This document shows, piece after piece, positions 1 through 7,323 of a DNA stretch of 14,235 bases (within the stretch, counting starts at the first letter, position 1; each line of letters starts with the position of its first letter). The stretch comes from Coprenecus sp964640305 (GTDB lineage Bacteria > Bacteroidota > Bacteroidia > Bacteroidales > UBA932). The stretch covers positions 1 to 14,235 of the forward strand of contig CAZXFF010000048.1 of NCBI GenBank assembly GCA_964640305.1, in the 5' to 3' direction. The position numbers and the translations under genes were made by a program. The notes under the pieces are model-generated. The model saw nothing but the letters and a program-made list of their open reading frames with translations, searched no databases and had not been told where the DNA came from.

Positions 1-370
1 TTATTTCATTTACAAGCTCTTCATTGCTTAATGTATGTCTTACAGTCGTTCTCAGGGATTTCCTGAATCCGCAGTACTTGCAATCGTTGATACAGTAATT
101 TCCGATGTAGAGAGGTGCAAAGAGAACTATCCTGTTTCCGTACACAGCCCTTTTGAGTTCCCGTGCAGTATTGAAAAGTTCTCTAAGACCTTCTTCGGAA
201 CGAATGGCCAGCAACTGGGCGGTTTCTTCAACCGTGAGCGGCTGTTTCGAAAGGGATTTCCGCATTATTTCCCTGCATTTCGCAAGATCTTCCTCAGTCC
301 CGTCAATAAGGGACCTGAGAAATGCATCATCAATGAAATCTGTAAAACCTTTTGTCAATTCTTTATTCAT
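1..370 (-). CDS. hydG: [FeFe]-hydrogenase maturase HydG, N-terminal part (runs off the left edge)
   Basis: HydG is a radical S-adenosylmethionine tyrosine lyase. It splits tyrosine to p-cresol and turns the remainder into the CO and cyanide ligands of the hydrogenase H-cluster. Translating the minus strand from the ATG at 370-368 gives 123 codons with no stop before the edge. Residues 78-102 read GNRIVLFAPLYIGNYC followed by INDCKYCGF, with the radical SAM cysteines C93, C97 and C100 in CX3CX2C spacing. The preceding segment (LTVEETAQLL, then LFNTARELKRAVYGNR) matches the HydG N-terminal region as I remember it. The C-terminal auxiliary-cluster domain lies outside the window. It starts 32 bases after the YihY-like gene on the same strand and is probably cotranscribed. 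ThiH is the main alternative, since it shares the fold and motif; the VYGNRIVLFAPLY context favours HydG. Confidence 0.82.
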   Translation of the reverse strand, partial: MNKELTKGFTDFIDDAFLRSLIDGTEEDLAKCREIMRKSLSKQPLTVEETAQLLAIRSEEGLRELFNTARELKRAVYGNRIVLFAPLYIGNYCINDCKYCGFRKSLRTTVRHTLSNEELVNEI

Positions 371-402
371 AACCGTTTTGTATTTTATATTTTATCCAGA
401 TA

Positions 403-1341
403 TCAGTTCAGATCTTCCAACGGATACCTGTTCACATTCTGTAAAGCATAGGAGATGTCTGCCCCGACCAGAGTAATGAACCACGAGATATTAAGCCAGA
501 CCATAAAAAGCGGCACTGCTGCAAACACCCCGTAAACTGCATCAAGCCTTGACACGAACACCTGTGTTTCAAGGTACATATACTGTACTGCAATAAATGC
601 AAAAGAAGCCATCATCGCTGCAGAAAGGGCAGGCAAGAAACGGACCTTCGCATTTGGAACGAAAATATATACACATGTCAGGAATACAACCATGAACACA
701 TAGAATGCCAACCATACCAGCAAAGTACTGACTGATTCGAAAAAGGGAATCTGCATCCCCAGGGTATTTATTCCGTCGGTAATCGTAAAGGATACCGACA
801 AAAACACTATAACGACAAGCGGAGCAACGACCATCGCTGACAGATATGTCAAAAGCCTTTTCCATAAAACCCGGTTCCTGCGCACCTTCCAGATGGAATT
901 CAGGGATTTTTCCACACATATGAAAAGCCACAGGACCATCCATATGAATATCAGAAACGATATTGCTCCGTATATTCCCTGACGGGAAGTAGCCACTATG
1001 TTATTGGCAAAACCGATAAGGTAATTGACCGGTTCGCTTTGGCCGAATCTGGTGTATATCAGGTTCAGGATATATTCCCTCAGACCGATATATTCCGAAA
1101 CGGCAAAAACCAGAGCTATGAAAGGGGCAAATGCCAGCAGGGTAAAGAAACTCAACGCAACTGCCTGCCAGTTGATATTTTCCTTTTTGAAATTCTTGAC
1201 TGTCAATACAATGATCCTGATATTACGGAGCATAATGGTCCTGAAACGGCTCAAACCGTCAGTATCAAGCTCCCATATATCATAAGCCAGGAACTTCTTA
1301 AGCATTCTGAAAAATACACTTACCCTGCCTAGCGCGGACAT
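403..1341 (-). CDS. YihY/BrkB family inner-membrane protein
   Basis: This is a 312-residue polytopic membrane protein of the YihY/virulence factor BrkB family. Older databases call such proteins ribonuclease BN, but that activity belongs to a different protein (RNase Z/ElaC), and the true function is unclear. Six hydrophobic segments are visible, at about residues 58-82, 124-146, 163-188, 204-228, 235-257 and 269-299. Family-typical stretches are SLNSIWKVRR (146-155), VYIFVPNAKVRF (224-235) and the final VPLFMVWLNISWFITLVGAD. The amphipathic charged N-terminus (residues 1-57) should be cytoplasmic. The chosen ATG lies 3 bases after the fprA-like stop, suggesting translational coupling. An internal ATG at residue 13 (MLKKFLAYDIWEL) resembles the usual family start and is a real alternative. 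Confidence 0.85.
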   Translation of the reverse strand: MSALGRVSVFFRMLKKFLAYDIWELDTDGLSRFRTIMLRNIRIIVLTVKNFKKENINWQAVALSFFTLLAFAPFIALVFAVSEYIGLREYILNLIYTRFGQSEPVNYLIGFANNIVATSRQGIYGAISFLIFIWMVLWLFICVEKSLNSIWKVRRNRVLWKRLLTYLSAMVVAPLVVIVFLSVSFTITDGINTLGMQIPFFESVSTLLVWLAFYVFMVVFLTCVYIFVPNAKVRFLPALSAAMMASFAFIAVQYMYLETQVFVSRLDAVYGVFAAVPLFMVWLNISWFITLVGADISYALQNVNRYPLEDLN

Positions 1342-1344
1342 AGC

Positions 1345-2538
1345 CTATTCCTGTTCTCCTCTCATTGCTTTTACAAGAGACTTGGCAAAACCGTCCAGCC
1401 TTTCATAATCTGAAGGGTAGGGGCGTCCCATGAACTCAGCAGGATCAGCATGGACTGCCATGCCGTTCTTCTCGGCAAATTCCCTCAGACATTTGGCACC
1501 GCATCCGTTCCAGCTAGAACCGCCGAAAATACCGAGAATCTTGCCTTTTGGAGATGATACCCCTATCTCATGGGTAAGCAGAGCCATCATGGGATGCATG
1601 CCTGTATTGTATGCACAGCTTCCCAGTACCAGTCCCTTATATTTCCAGATGGAAGTCAGGATATAGGAGACATGCGTTTTGGAGACATCATAGACCCTGA
1701 TATCCCTGACACCTTGTTCAGAGATTCTGCGCGCGATCCCGTCGGCATATTTTTCCGTATTGCCATACATGGAAGCATATGCTATGACAAATCCTTCTTC
1801 AGCCTCATGTTTGCTCCATCTGTCATACAGGGAAAGGACTTTCCCCGGGTCCTTTCTCCATATGATGCCATGGGAAGGACAGATGACGGACACCGGCACT
1901 CCTGCGAGTTTTGCAAATGCTTTCTGCACCATATTGCTCCACTTGCCTACTATATTGGAATAATACCTCAGCATATCCTCTTCGTAAAAGCTGAAATTGA
2001 CCGTATCGTCGAAAATGCCTCCGTCCAGTGTTCCGAATGAGCCGAAAGCATCGCAAGAAAACAGAATCCTGTCAGTAGCATCATAGGTGACCATTGTTTC
2101 GGGCCAATGCACCCATGGGATCAACACGAAAGCAAGCTTGTGGTAACCGAGATCCAGAGTCCCTCCATCGGCAACCTCGTATACATTTTCCTTAGGAACA
2201 ACATAATAGGATTCCATTATCTTGAATGTCTTGCAGTTTCCTACGATCTTGACATCCGGATAACGCCTGAGGACTTCGCCGATCATACTTGCGTGGTCAG
2301 GTTCCAGATGGTTTACTATAAGGTAATCGAGGTTCCTTCCACCTATGGCTTCAGAAATATTGGCCAGATAGTCCGGATCAGAACCGTATTCAATGGTATC
2401 GATAAGGGCTGTCTTTTCATCAGCTATAACATATGAATTATAGGAAACCCCGTTCGGTAGAGGCCAGTTGTTCTCGAAAAGATGTTTCTTACGGTCATTC
2501 GTACCTACATAAAATACTTTGTTGCTTATTTCTATCAT
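1345..2538 (-). CDS. fprA: Flavodiiron protein, FprA-type oxygen (or nitric oxide) reductase
   Basis: A cytoplasmic 397-residue class A flavodiiron protein, which reduces O2 to water (some members reduce NO) using electrons usually delivered by rubredoxin. Residues 1-245 form the metallo-beta-lactamase-like di-iron domain. The full ligand set is visible: H77, E79, D81 and H82 (NHLEPDH), H144 (PWVHWPE), D163 (SCDAFGS) and H223 (PSHG), in the order and spacing of characterised FprA proteins. Residues about 250-395 are a flavodoxin-like FMN domain beginning VIAYASMYGNTEKYADG, with LGSCAYNTGMHP and FGGSSWNGCGAK as further FMN-contacting loops. There is no C-terminal rubredoxin or flavin reductase extension, so an external electron donor is needed. 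The ATG follows the ligA stop after one base. O2 rather than NO as the main substrate is an inference from the anaerobic context. Confidence 0.92.
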   Translation of the reverse strand: MIEISNKVFYVGTNDRKKHLFENNWPLPNGVSYNSYVIADEKTALIDTIEYGSDPDYLANISEAIGGRNLDYLIVNHLEPDHASMIGEVLRRYPDVKIVGNCKTFKIMESYYVVPKENVYEVADGGTLDLGYHKLAFVLIPWVHWPETMVTYDATDRILFSCDAFGSFGTLDGGIFDDTVNFSFYEEDMLRYYSNIVGKWSNMVQKAFAKLAGVPVSVICPSHGIIWRKDPGKVLSLYDRWSKHEAEEGFVIAYASMYGNTEKYADGIARRISEQGVRDIRVYDVSKTHVSYILTSIWKYKGLVLGSCAYNTGMHPMMALLTHEIGVSSPKGKILGIFGGSSWNGCGAKCLREFAEKNGMAVHADPAEFMGRPYPSDYERLDGFAKSLVKAMRGEQE

Positions 2539-2539
2539 A

Positions 2540-4549
2540 TCAGTTGTTGATTAGATTGTAAAATTCTTCTTCATTAATGACTGTTATCCCGGACTTTTCC
2601 GCTTTCTTGAGTTTTTCGGGGCCGGCCTTGTCTCCTGCAAGCAGATATGTGGTCTTACCGCTCACTGATGCAGCATTCTTTCCACCATGAGCCACTATCA
2701 TTGCCTTGATTTCATCCCTTGGACGGGAAAAGTTTCCTGAAACGACTATTGTGCAGCCTGCCAGTTTTTCTGACAATCTGTTCCCCGATGTATCATCTTT
2801 GAAATTCAGCCCCGCCTCCTTGAGAAGCCTTACAGTCGTCCTGTTTTCCTCAGATGAAAAATACTCTTCCAGGGATCTTGCAATAATCTCTCCAATGTCT
2901 TCACATTCCAGAAAATTTTCATATGAAGCTGCCTCCATTGCTTCAACGGAGCCGAACTTTGCTGCAAGGGACTTGGCAGTTATCTCTCCGACATGCCTTA
3001 TTCCAAGGGCAAACAGCACATTTCCGAAACTTCTGGACTTCGACTCTTCTATACTCTTGAGAAAGTTTTCGACAGACTTGTCTTTCCATCCGTCCAGGAC
3101 AAGGAGCTGTTCTGGAGAGAGATGGTAAAGATCCGGAAGACGGCGTATCAGACCACTGTCATACAACTGCTCTATTGTCGCCTCTCCTGCATTGATGTTC
3201 ATTGCCTTCCTTGATATGAAATGCAGGAATGCCCCTTTGATTCTTGTAGGACAGTCCGGATTCTGGCAATAATGCCTGGCTTCATCCGCAACTTTGACCA
3301 GCCTGTAACCGCAATCAGGACAAGATACGGGGAATTCAGGTACAACGACACAGGATTCACGTCTGGACATGTCCACACCGGTAATCTTAGGGATAATCTC
3401 ACCTCCCTTTTCAACGAAGACATAATCCCCTATACGTATATCCATCTGTTCTATCTGCTCAGAATTATGCAAGGAGGCCCTCTTTACGGTAGTTCCAGAA
3501 AGCTGTACCGGCTCCAGATTCGCGACGGGAGTTATTGCTCCAGTCCTTCCGACCTGATAGTCTATCGAAAGCAACCTTGTGGAAACCCGTTCCGGCTTGA
3601 ATTTGAACGCAGTTGCCCAACGCGGGGATTTGGCAGTATATCCGAGGCCCGCCTGTTGGTAAAGATCGTCCACCTTGATTACAATACCGTCCGTTGCAAA
3701 AGGAAGCCCCTTGCGCTTCTCATCCCATTCCAATATATATTCCTTCACCTCTTCGATGGAAGCACATAGCCTTGAATACTCCGAAACAGGAAAACCCTGT
3801 TCCTTTGCCCACTCCAAAGCTCCGGAATGATAGACGAAAGGCAATCCTTCCCCTGCAATATGATACAGAACGCATTGCAATCCTCTGTTCCTGACCTCAT
3901 CAGGATCCTGAAGCTTAAGGGAGCCGGCTGCGGCATTTCTTGGATTGGCAAACGGTGAATCACCTATATCCACTCTCTCTTCATTCAGGGCCCTGAAAGC
4001 ATCAAACGGCATGAAAATCTCTCCACGTATCTCAAAATCCAGGTCCACATTTTCTATCTTAACAGGAACAGTGCTGATAGTCAGCAGATTGGAAGTAACA
4101 TCATCTCCGACAATGCCGTCCCCTCTGGTAAGTGCCCTGACAAGACGCCCCTTTGAATAGGTCAGGGATATAGCCACACCGTCAAACTTCAGTTCACAAT
4201 TGTACCTGACACTTCCCGACACTCCTGCATGTACCCGGCTGTCAAATTCTGACAGTTCCTCGATACTGTAGGTATTTCCCAGCGACAGCATAGGATATTT
4301 GTGGCGGAATTGCCTGAATCCACTTTCCTTGGCCGAAATATCGCTTCCCACTTTCACGGTAGGAGAGTCCGGGACCATAAACTGCGGATACTGTTTTTCA
4401 AGGGCTGCGAGGTCATTCATCAGCATATCGTATTCAAAATCCGGTATTTCCGGAGAATTCAGCACATAATAGCTATGGTTGTGCCTCCTGATAGCCGCCC
4501 TAAGGTCTTCTATCTTCTGCCTGACTCTATTTAAATCATTCAATGCCAT
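2540..4549 (-). CDS. ligA: NAD-dependent DNA ligase LigA
   Basis: This seals 3'-OH/5'-phosphate nicks in replication and repair, with NAD+ as the adenylate donor. The 669 residues are normal family length and show the full domain order. An Ia NAD-binding region (1-65, with YYVLNSPEIPDFEYD) is followed by the nucleotidyltransferase domain, whose adenylated lysine is K121 in ELKFDG. Other core motifs are ATDGIVIKVD (285-294) and WATAFKFKPE (311-320). The OB fold follows. A four-cysteine zinc finger uses C410, C413, C428 and C433, then come helix-hairpin-helix repeats and a BRCT domain (about 594-669) with VVSGNFSRPRDEI. Oddity: in the first helix-hairpin-helix the usual MNIxGLGxxxIxxL reads MNINAGEATIEQL, one residue shorter and without the Gly-X-Gly. 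It heads the minus-strand unit that continues into the fprA-like gene. Confidence 0.97.
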   Translation of the reverse strand: MALNDLNRVRQKIEDLRAAIRRHNHSYYVLNSPEIPDFEYDMLMNDLAALEKQYPQFMVPDSPTVKVGSDISAKESGFRQFRHKYPMLSLGNTYSIEELSEFDSRVHAGVSGSVRYNCELKFDGVAISLTYSKGRLVRALTRGDGIVGDDVTSNLLTISTVPVKIENVDLDFEIRGEIFMPFDAFRALNEERVDIGDSPFANPRNAAAGSLKLQDPDEVRNRGLQCVLYHIAGEGLPFVYHSGALEWAKEQGFPVSEYSRLCASIEEVKEYILEWDEKRKGLPFATDGIVIKVDDLYQQAGLGYTAKSPRWATAFKFKPERVSTRLLSIDYQVGRTGAITPVANLEPVQLSGTTVKRASLHNSEQIEQMDIRIGDYVFVEKGGEIIPKITGVDMSRRESCVVVPEFPVSCPDCGYRLVKVADEARHYCQNPDCPTRIKGAFLHFISRKAMNINAGEATIEQLYDSGLIRRLPDLYHLSPEQLLVLDGWKDKSVENFLKSIEESKSRSFGNVLFALGIRHVGEITAKSLAAKFGSVEAMEAASYENFLECEDIGEIIARSLEEYFSSEENRTTVRLLKEAGLNFKDDTSGNRLSEKLAGCTIVVSGNFSRPRDEIKAMIVAHGGKNAASVSGKTTYLLAGDKAGPEKLKKAEKSGITVINEEEFYNLINN

Positions 4550-4557
4550 ATAAGAAG

Positions 4558-4565
4558 CAAATATA
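4558..4565 (-). promoter_or_regulatory. Candidate -7 promoter element for ligA
   Basis: Read on the minus strand this is TATATTTG, a perfect match to the Bacteroidota -7 consensus TAnnTTTG. It ends 8 bases before the ligA ATG, so transcription would begin within a few bases of the start codon. No clear -33 TTTG is seen at the expected 20-base spacing, which lowers confidence. Confidence 0.45.
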
Positions 4566-4607
4566 CATATTTTGCATCTTTTTTCTGCCTTATTCTATAA
4601 ATAATCA

Positions 4608-4615
4608 TAAATTTG
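4608..4615 (+). promoter_or_regulatory. Candidate -7 promoter element for the pfk operon
   Basis: TAAATTTG is a perfect TAnnTTTG match, 27 bases before the preferred pfk ATG at 4643, giving a predicted leader of about 20 bases. A TTTG at 4571-4574 is too far upstream to be its -33 element; TCTG at 4584-4587 sits at about the right distance but matches poorly. The element overlaps the TTG at 4613 and so argues against that codon being the start. Confidence 0.5.
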
Positions 4616-4642
4616 CACGTTGATTTAAAAATATCCAAAACG

Positions 4643-5890
4643 ATGAAACAATCTATTGTTATTTTAGCCGGAGGAGGTCCCGCTCCCGGAATCAATACCG
4701 TAGTAGGGACAATTGCCAAAACATTCCTTGCAAAAGGATACAGAGTGATAGGATTACATGAAGGTTACAAAGCATTATTTTCCGAAAAACCGTCCTGCAT
4801 AGATATAGATTTCTTTTTGGCCGACAACATTTTCAACAGGGGAGGCTCTTACCTGATGATGAGCCGCTTCAAACCCAGTGCCGATGATCTGGAAAACAAA
4901 TTCAACATCCAGTTCGTAAAGGAAAACAACGTAAAGCTTCTCGTAACCATCGGTGGAGACGACACAGCGTCCACGGCAAACAGAATCACTAAATATCTGA
5001 ATTCCCATAATATTCCCATCCAGAACATACACGTTCCCAAGACAATCGACAACGACCTTCCACTGCCTAACAACCAGCCTACATTCGGCTATCAGTCAGC
5101 AAAGTCCGAAGGTACCAGGGTCGCTACAATCGTTTATGAAGATGCACGCACAAGCGGTACATGGTTCCTGGTTTCAGCCATGGGACGTTCTGCTGGCCAC
5201 CTTACATTAGGTATCGGGGCATCATGCCATTACCCTATGATCGTAATACCCGAAATGTTCAACAAGACTGAAGCGACAGTAGACAAAATCGTCCGGCTGG
5301 CCATATCATCGATCATCAAGAGGAAGATAATGGGAATTTCATACGGCGGTGTGATGATTTCAGAGGGGGTATTCCATCTGCTGAGCAATGATGACCTCAA
5401 GGCAACAGGGGTATCCTTCTCATATGACGAACACGGGCATCCCGAGCTTGGCAAAGTATCCAAAGCTCAGATTTTCAACACAGTACTTGAAAACAGGCTG
5501 TCTGCACTGGGACTGAAAGTCAAGACACGCCCCATCGAAATAGGATACGATGTGCGCTGCCATACTCCTGTATCATTCGATATAACATACTGTTCGCAGC
5601 TCGCCTACGGAGTATGGAAACTCTTCCATGCAGGTGAAACAGGCTGTATGGTATATATCAATGCCATGGGAATAGCTACACCGCTTTACCTGAAAGACCT
5701 GCAGGATCCGGTTACAGGCAAAATCCCTCCCCGTCTGGTAGATATCTCACGTGAGAAAGTACAGAACGTAATCAGGTACATGCTGCATTATCTGACTCCT
5801 GAAGACTACAAGGCTGCAAAAGAGTTCATCTCATATCCAGCAGACTACGATTTCTTCAAGATCCTGAACTGGGAACGTCCTGTAGAATAA
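4643..5890 (+). CDS. pfp: Pyrophosphate-type 6-phosphofructokinase
   Basis: Phosphorylates fructose 6-phosphate to fructose 1,6-bisphosphate in the cytoplasm. Motifs indicate PPi rather than ATP as phosphoryl donor. Residues 10-16 read GGGPAPG, as in PPi-PFKs. GGDD (104-107) has Asp where ATP enzymes have Gly in GGDGS. PKTIDND (132-138) places Lys where ATP enzymes carry Gly. MGRSAGH (180-186) is the fructose 6-phosphate-binding segment. I chose the ATG at 4643 (MKQSIVILAGGG, 415 residues). The in-frame TTG at 4613 adds ten residues of no family resemblance and lies inside the predicted -7 element. The PPi reaction is reversible, so the enzyme could serve glycolysis or gluconeogenesis. It is the first gene of the plus-strand operon, 7 bases before the GH13 gene. 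Family assignment is very secure; donor specificity is inferred from residues. Confidence 0.93.
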   Translation: MKQSIVILAGGGPAPGINTVVGTIAKTFLAKGYRVIGLHEGYKALFSEKPSCIDIDFFLADNIFNRGGSYLMMSRFKPSADDLENKFNIQFVKENNVKLLVTIGGDDTASTANRITKYLNSHNIPIQNIHVPKTIDNDLPLPNNQPTFGYQSAKSEGTRVATIVYEDARTSGTWFLVSAMGRSAGHLTLGIGASCHYPMIVIPEMFNKTEATVDKIVRLAISSIIKRKIMGISYGGVMISEGVFHLLSNDDLKATGVSFSYDEHGHPELGKVSKAQIFNTVLENRLSALGLKVKTRPIEIGYDVRCHTPVSFDITYCSQLAYGVWKLFHAGETGCMVYINAMGIATPLYLKDLQDPVTGKIPPRLVDISREKVQNVIRYMLHYLTPEDYKAAKEFISYPADYDFFKILNWERPVE

Positions 5891-5897
5891 ACATATA

Positions 5898-7298
5898 ATG
5901 AACGGTAAATTCATAGTATACCAGGTACTTCCCAGAATAATGGGAAATACCAGATCCTCGAATATCCCCGGCGGTTCCCTTAAAGAGAACGGCACGGGGA
6001 AATTCCGGGATATCACAGACTCCGTACTCCATGAATGGAAAAGGAGAAACGTGGATTTCGTGTGGTTCACCGGAGTCATCCGCCATGCCATGACTGGCGA
6101 TACCGGAGTTAAGGGCGGGGCAGGGTCTCCGTTTGCCATTACGGACTATAGCGATGTTGCTCCCTATCTTTCTACAGAAAGGTCAGCTGCAGGACGTATG
6201 AGGGAATTCCAGGAACTCATAGACCGTACCAGATCCAATGGAATGGGGGTAATTATGGATTTTGTGCCGAACCATGTTTCCCCTTCATACAAAAGCAGGA
6301 AGTTCCCTTTGTCCGACTGCAATTTCTATCCTGACAGGATACATGACGGAGACTGGACTGACACGGTAAAGCTTAACTACGGCAACAGGGATACGTGGGA
6401 CAGGATGAGAGACATCCTGATGTACTGGGCAGGAAAAGGAATTTCCGGATTCCGCTGCGACATGGTAGAACTCGTACCGGTAGAATTCTGGAACTGGGTC
6501 ATTCCACAGGTAAAAAAATCCTATCCAGAACTTATATTCATCGGAGAAGCCTACCAGCCCCATAACTACCGTGCGTATTTTGAAGATGGGCATTTCGACT
6601 ATCTTTACGACAAATCCGGATTCTATGACACACTGCGCAGGATTGTAAGAGGCGAAGCCCCTGCCAGCAGTCTGACAGCAGAATGGCAGAAACTGGGTCA
6701 GTACCAACCCAGAATGCTCAATTTTCTGGAAAACCACGACGAGGACAGAATCACATCCCCTTATTTTGCAGGAGACCCATTCAGGGCTCTATCGGCACTG
6801 TTTGTCTCCATGTTCTTCAATACGGCTCCATTCTTGCTGTATTTCGGACAGGAAATAGGAGAGGGACCGGAGAAAACCTCCATTTTCGACTTCTGCTCTC
6901 TTCCTAAAGTAAGAAGATGGCTCAAAGGGGTCAACAGCGGCAACAACAAAGAATATCTGGACCACGAAGAAAGGGCACTGTACGACATATACAAAGGATT
7001 CATGAAGAAAGCAAAGGAATCCGGTACAATCCGCGAAGGAAACACATTCGATCTCGAATATGCCAACCTCTCGACCCCCGGATTCAACCCTGACAGACAT
7101 TTCGCTTTCATAAGGTATACCAGCGACAAGCGTTATCTATGCGTTGCGAATTTTTCAGATAAACCTGCAGACATAAGTGTTGTGATTCCAGACCATGCTT
7201 TCGAATGCATGGGTATAGCCCAGACAGAAACACTCAATTCATCGGTACCAGTATCCGTACATGTGGAAAGGAATGCCGGTTCGATGATAGAGCTTTAA
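5898..7298 (+). CDS. Intracellular glycoside hydrolase family 13 enzyme (alpha-amylase-like)
   Basis: A 466-residue (beta/alpha)8-barrel enzyme acting on alpha-glucosidic bonds. GH13 conserved regions appear in order: region I DFVPNHV (121-127), region II GFRCDMVEL (184-192) with nucleophile D188, region III FIGEAY (214-219) with acid/base E217, and region IV FLENHDE (276-282) with D281. The catalytic triad is therefore intact. There is no signal peptide, lipobox, SusD-like or starch-binding module, so it should act in the cytoplasm on imported or stored glucans, or on a small oligosaccharide. A small beta-sandwich domain C is likely from about residue 390 (RHFAFIRYTSDKRYLCVANFSD). It lies between a phosphofructokinase and a sugar kinase. 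GH13 includes hydrolases, transglycosylases and phosphorylases, and the sequence alone does not decide which. The ATG follows the pfk stop after 7 bases. Confidence 0.9.
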   Translation: MNGKFIVYQVLPRIMGNTRSSNIPGGSLKENGTGKFRDITDSVLHEWKRRNVDFVWFTGVIRHAMTGDTGVKGGAGSPFAITDYSDVAPYLSTERSAAGRMREFQELIDRTRSNGMGVIMDFVPNHVSPSYKSRKFPLSDCNFYPDRIHDGDWTDTVKLNYGNRDTWDRMRDILMYWAGKGISGFRCDMVELVPVEFWNWVIPQVKKSYPELIFIGEAYQPHNYRAYFEDGHFDYLYDKSGFYDTLRRIVRGEAPASSLTAEWQKLGQYQPRMLNFLENHDEDRITSPYFAGDPFRALSALFVSMFFNTAPFLLYFGQEIGEGPEKTSIFDFCSLPKVRRWLKGVNSGNNKEYLDHEERALYDIYKGFMKKAKESGTIREGNTFDLEYANLSTPGFNPDRHFAFIRYTSDKRYLCVANFSDKPADISVVIPDHAFECMGIAQTETLNSSVPVSVHVERNAGSMIEL

Positions 7299-7323
7299 CC
7301 GATAACCTGACATCAACGTATCT

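Noticed and set aside
35..451. Plus-strand open frame opposite hydG
   Set aside because: The minus strand encodes the HydG radical SAM motif here; the plus-strand translation shows no domain.
403..1341. Naming the YihY-like protein ribonuclease BN
   Set aside because: That old label came from a misassignment; the protein is a six-segment membrane protein with no nuclease motif.
3221..3769. Plus-strand open frame of 182 codons opposite ligA
   Set aside because: It lies wholly within ligA, whose zinc finger and OB fold are clear on the minus strand; the plus-strand protein resembles nothing.
4613..4642. N-terminal extension of the phosphofructokinase from a TTG at 4613
   Set aside because: The ten extra residues have no family resemblance, and the TTG lies within the predicted -7 element; the ATG at 4643 fits the usual start just before GGGPAPG.
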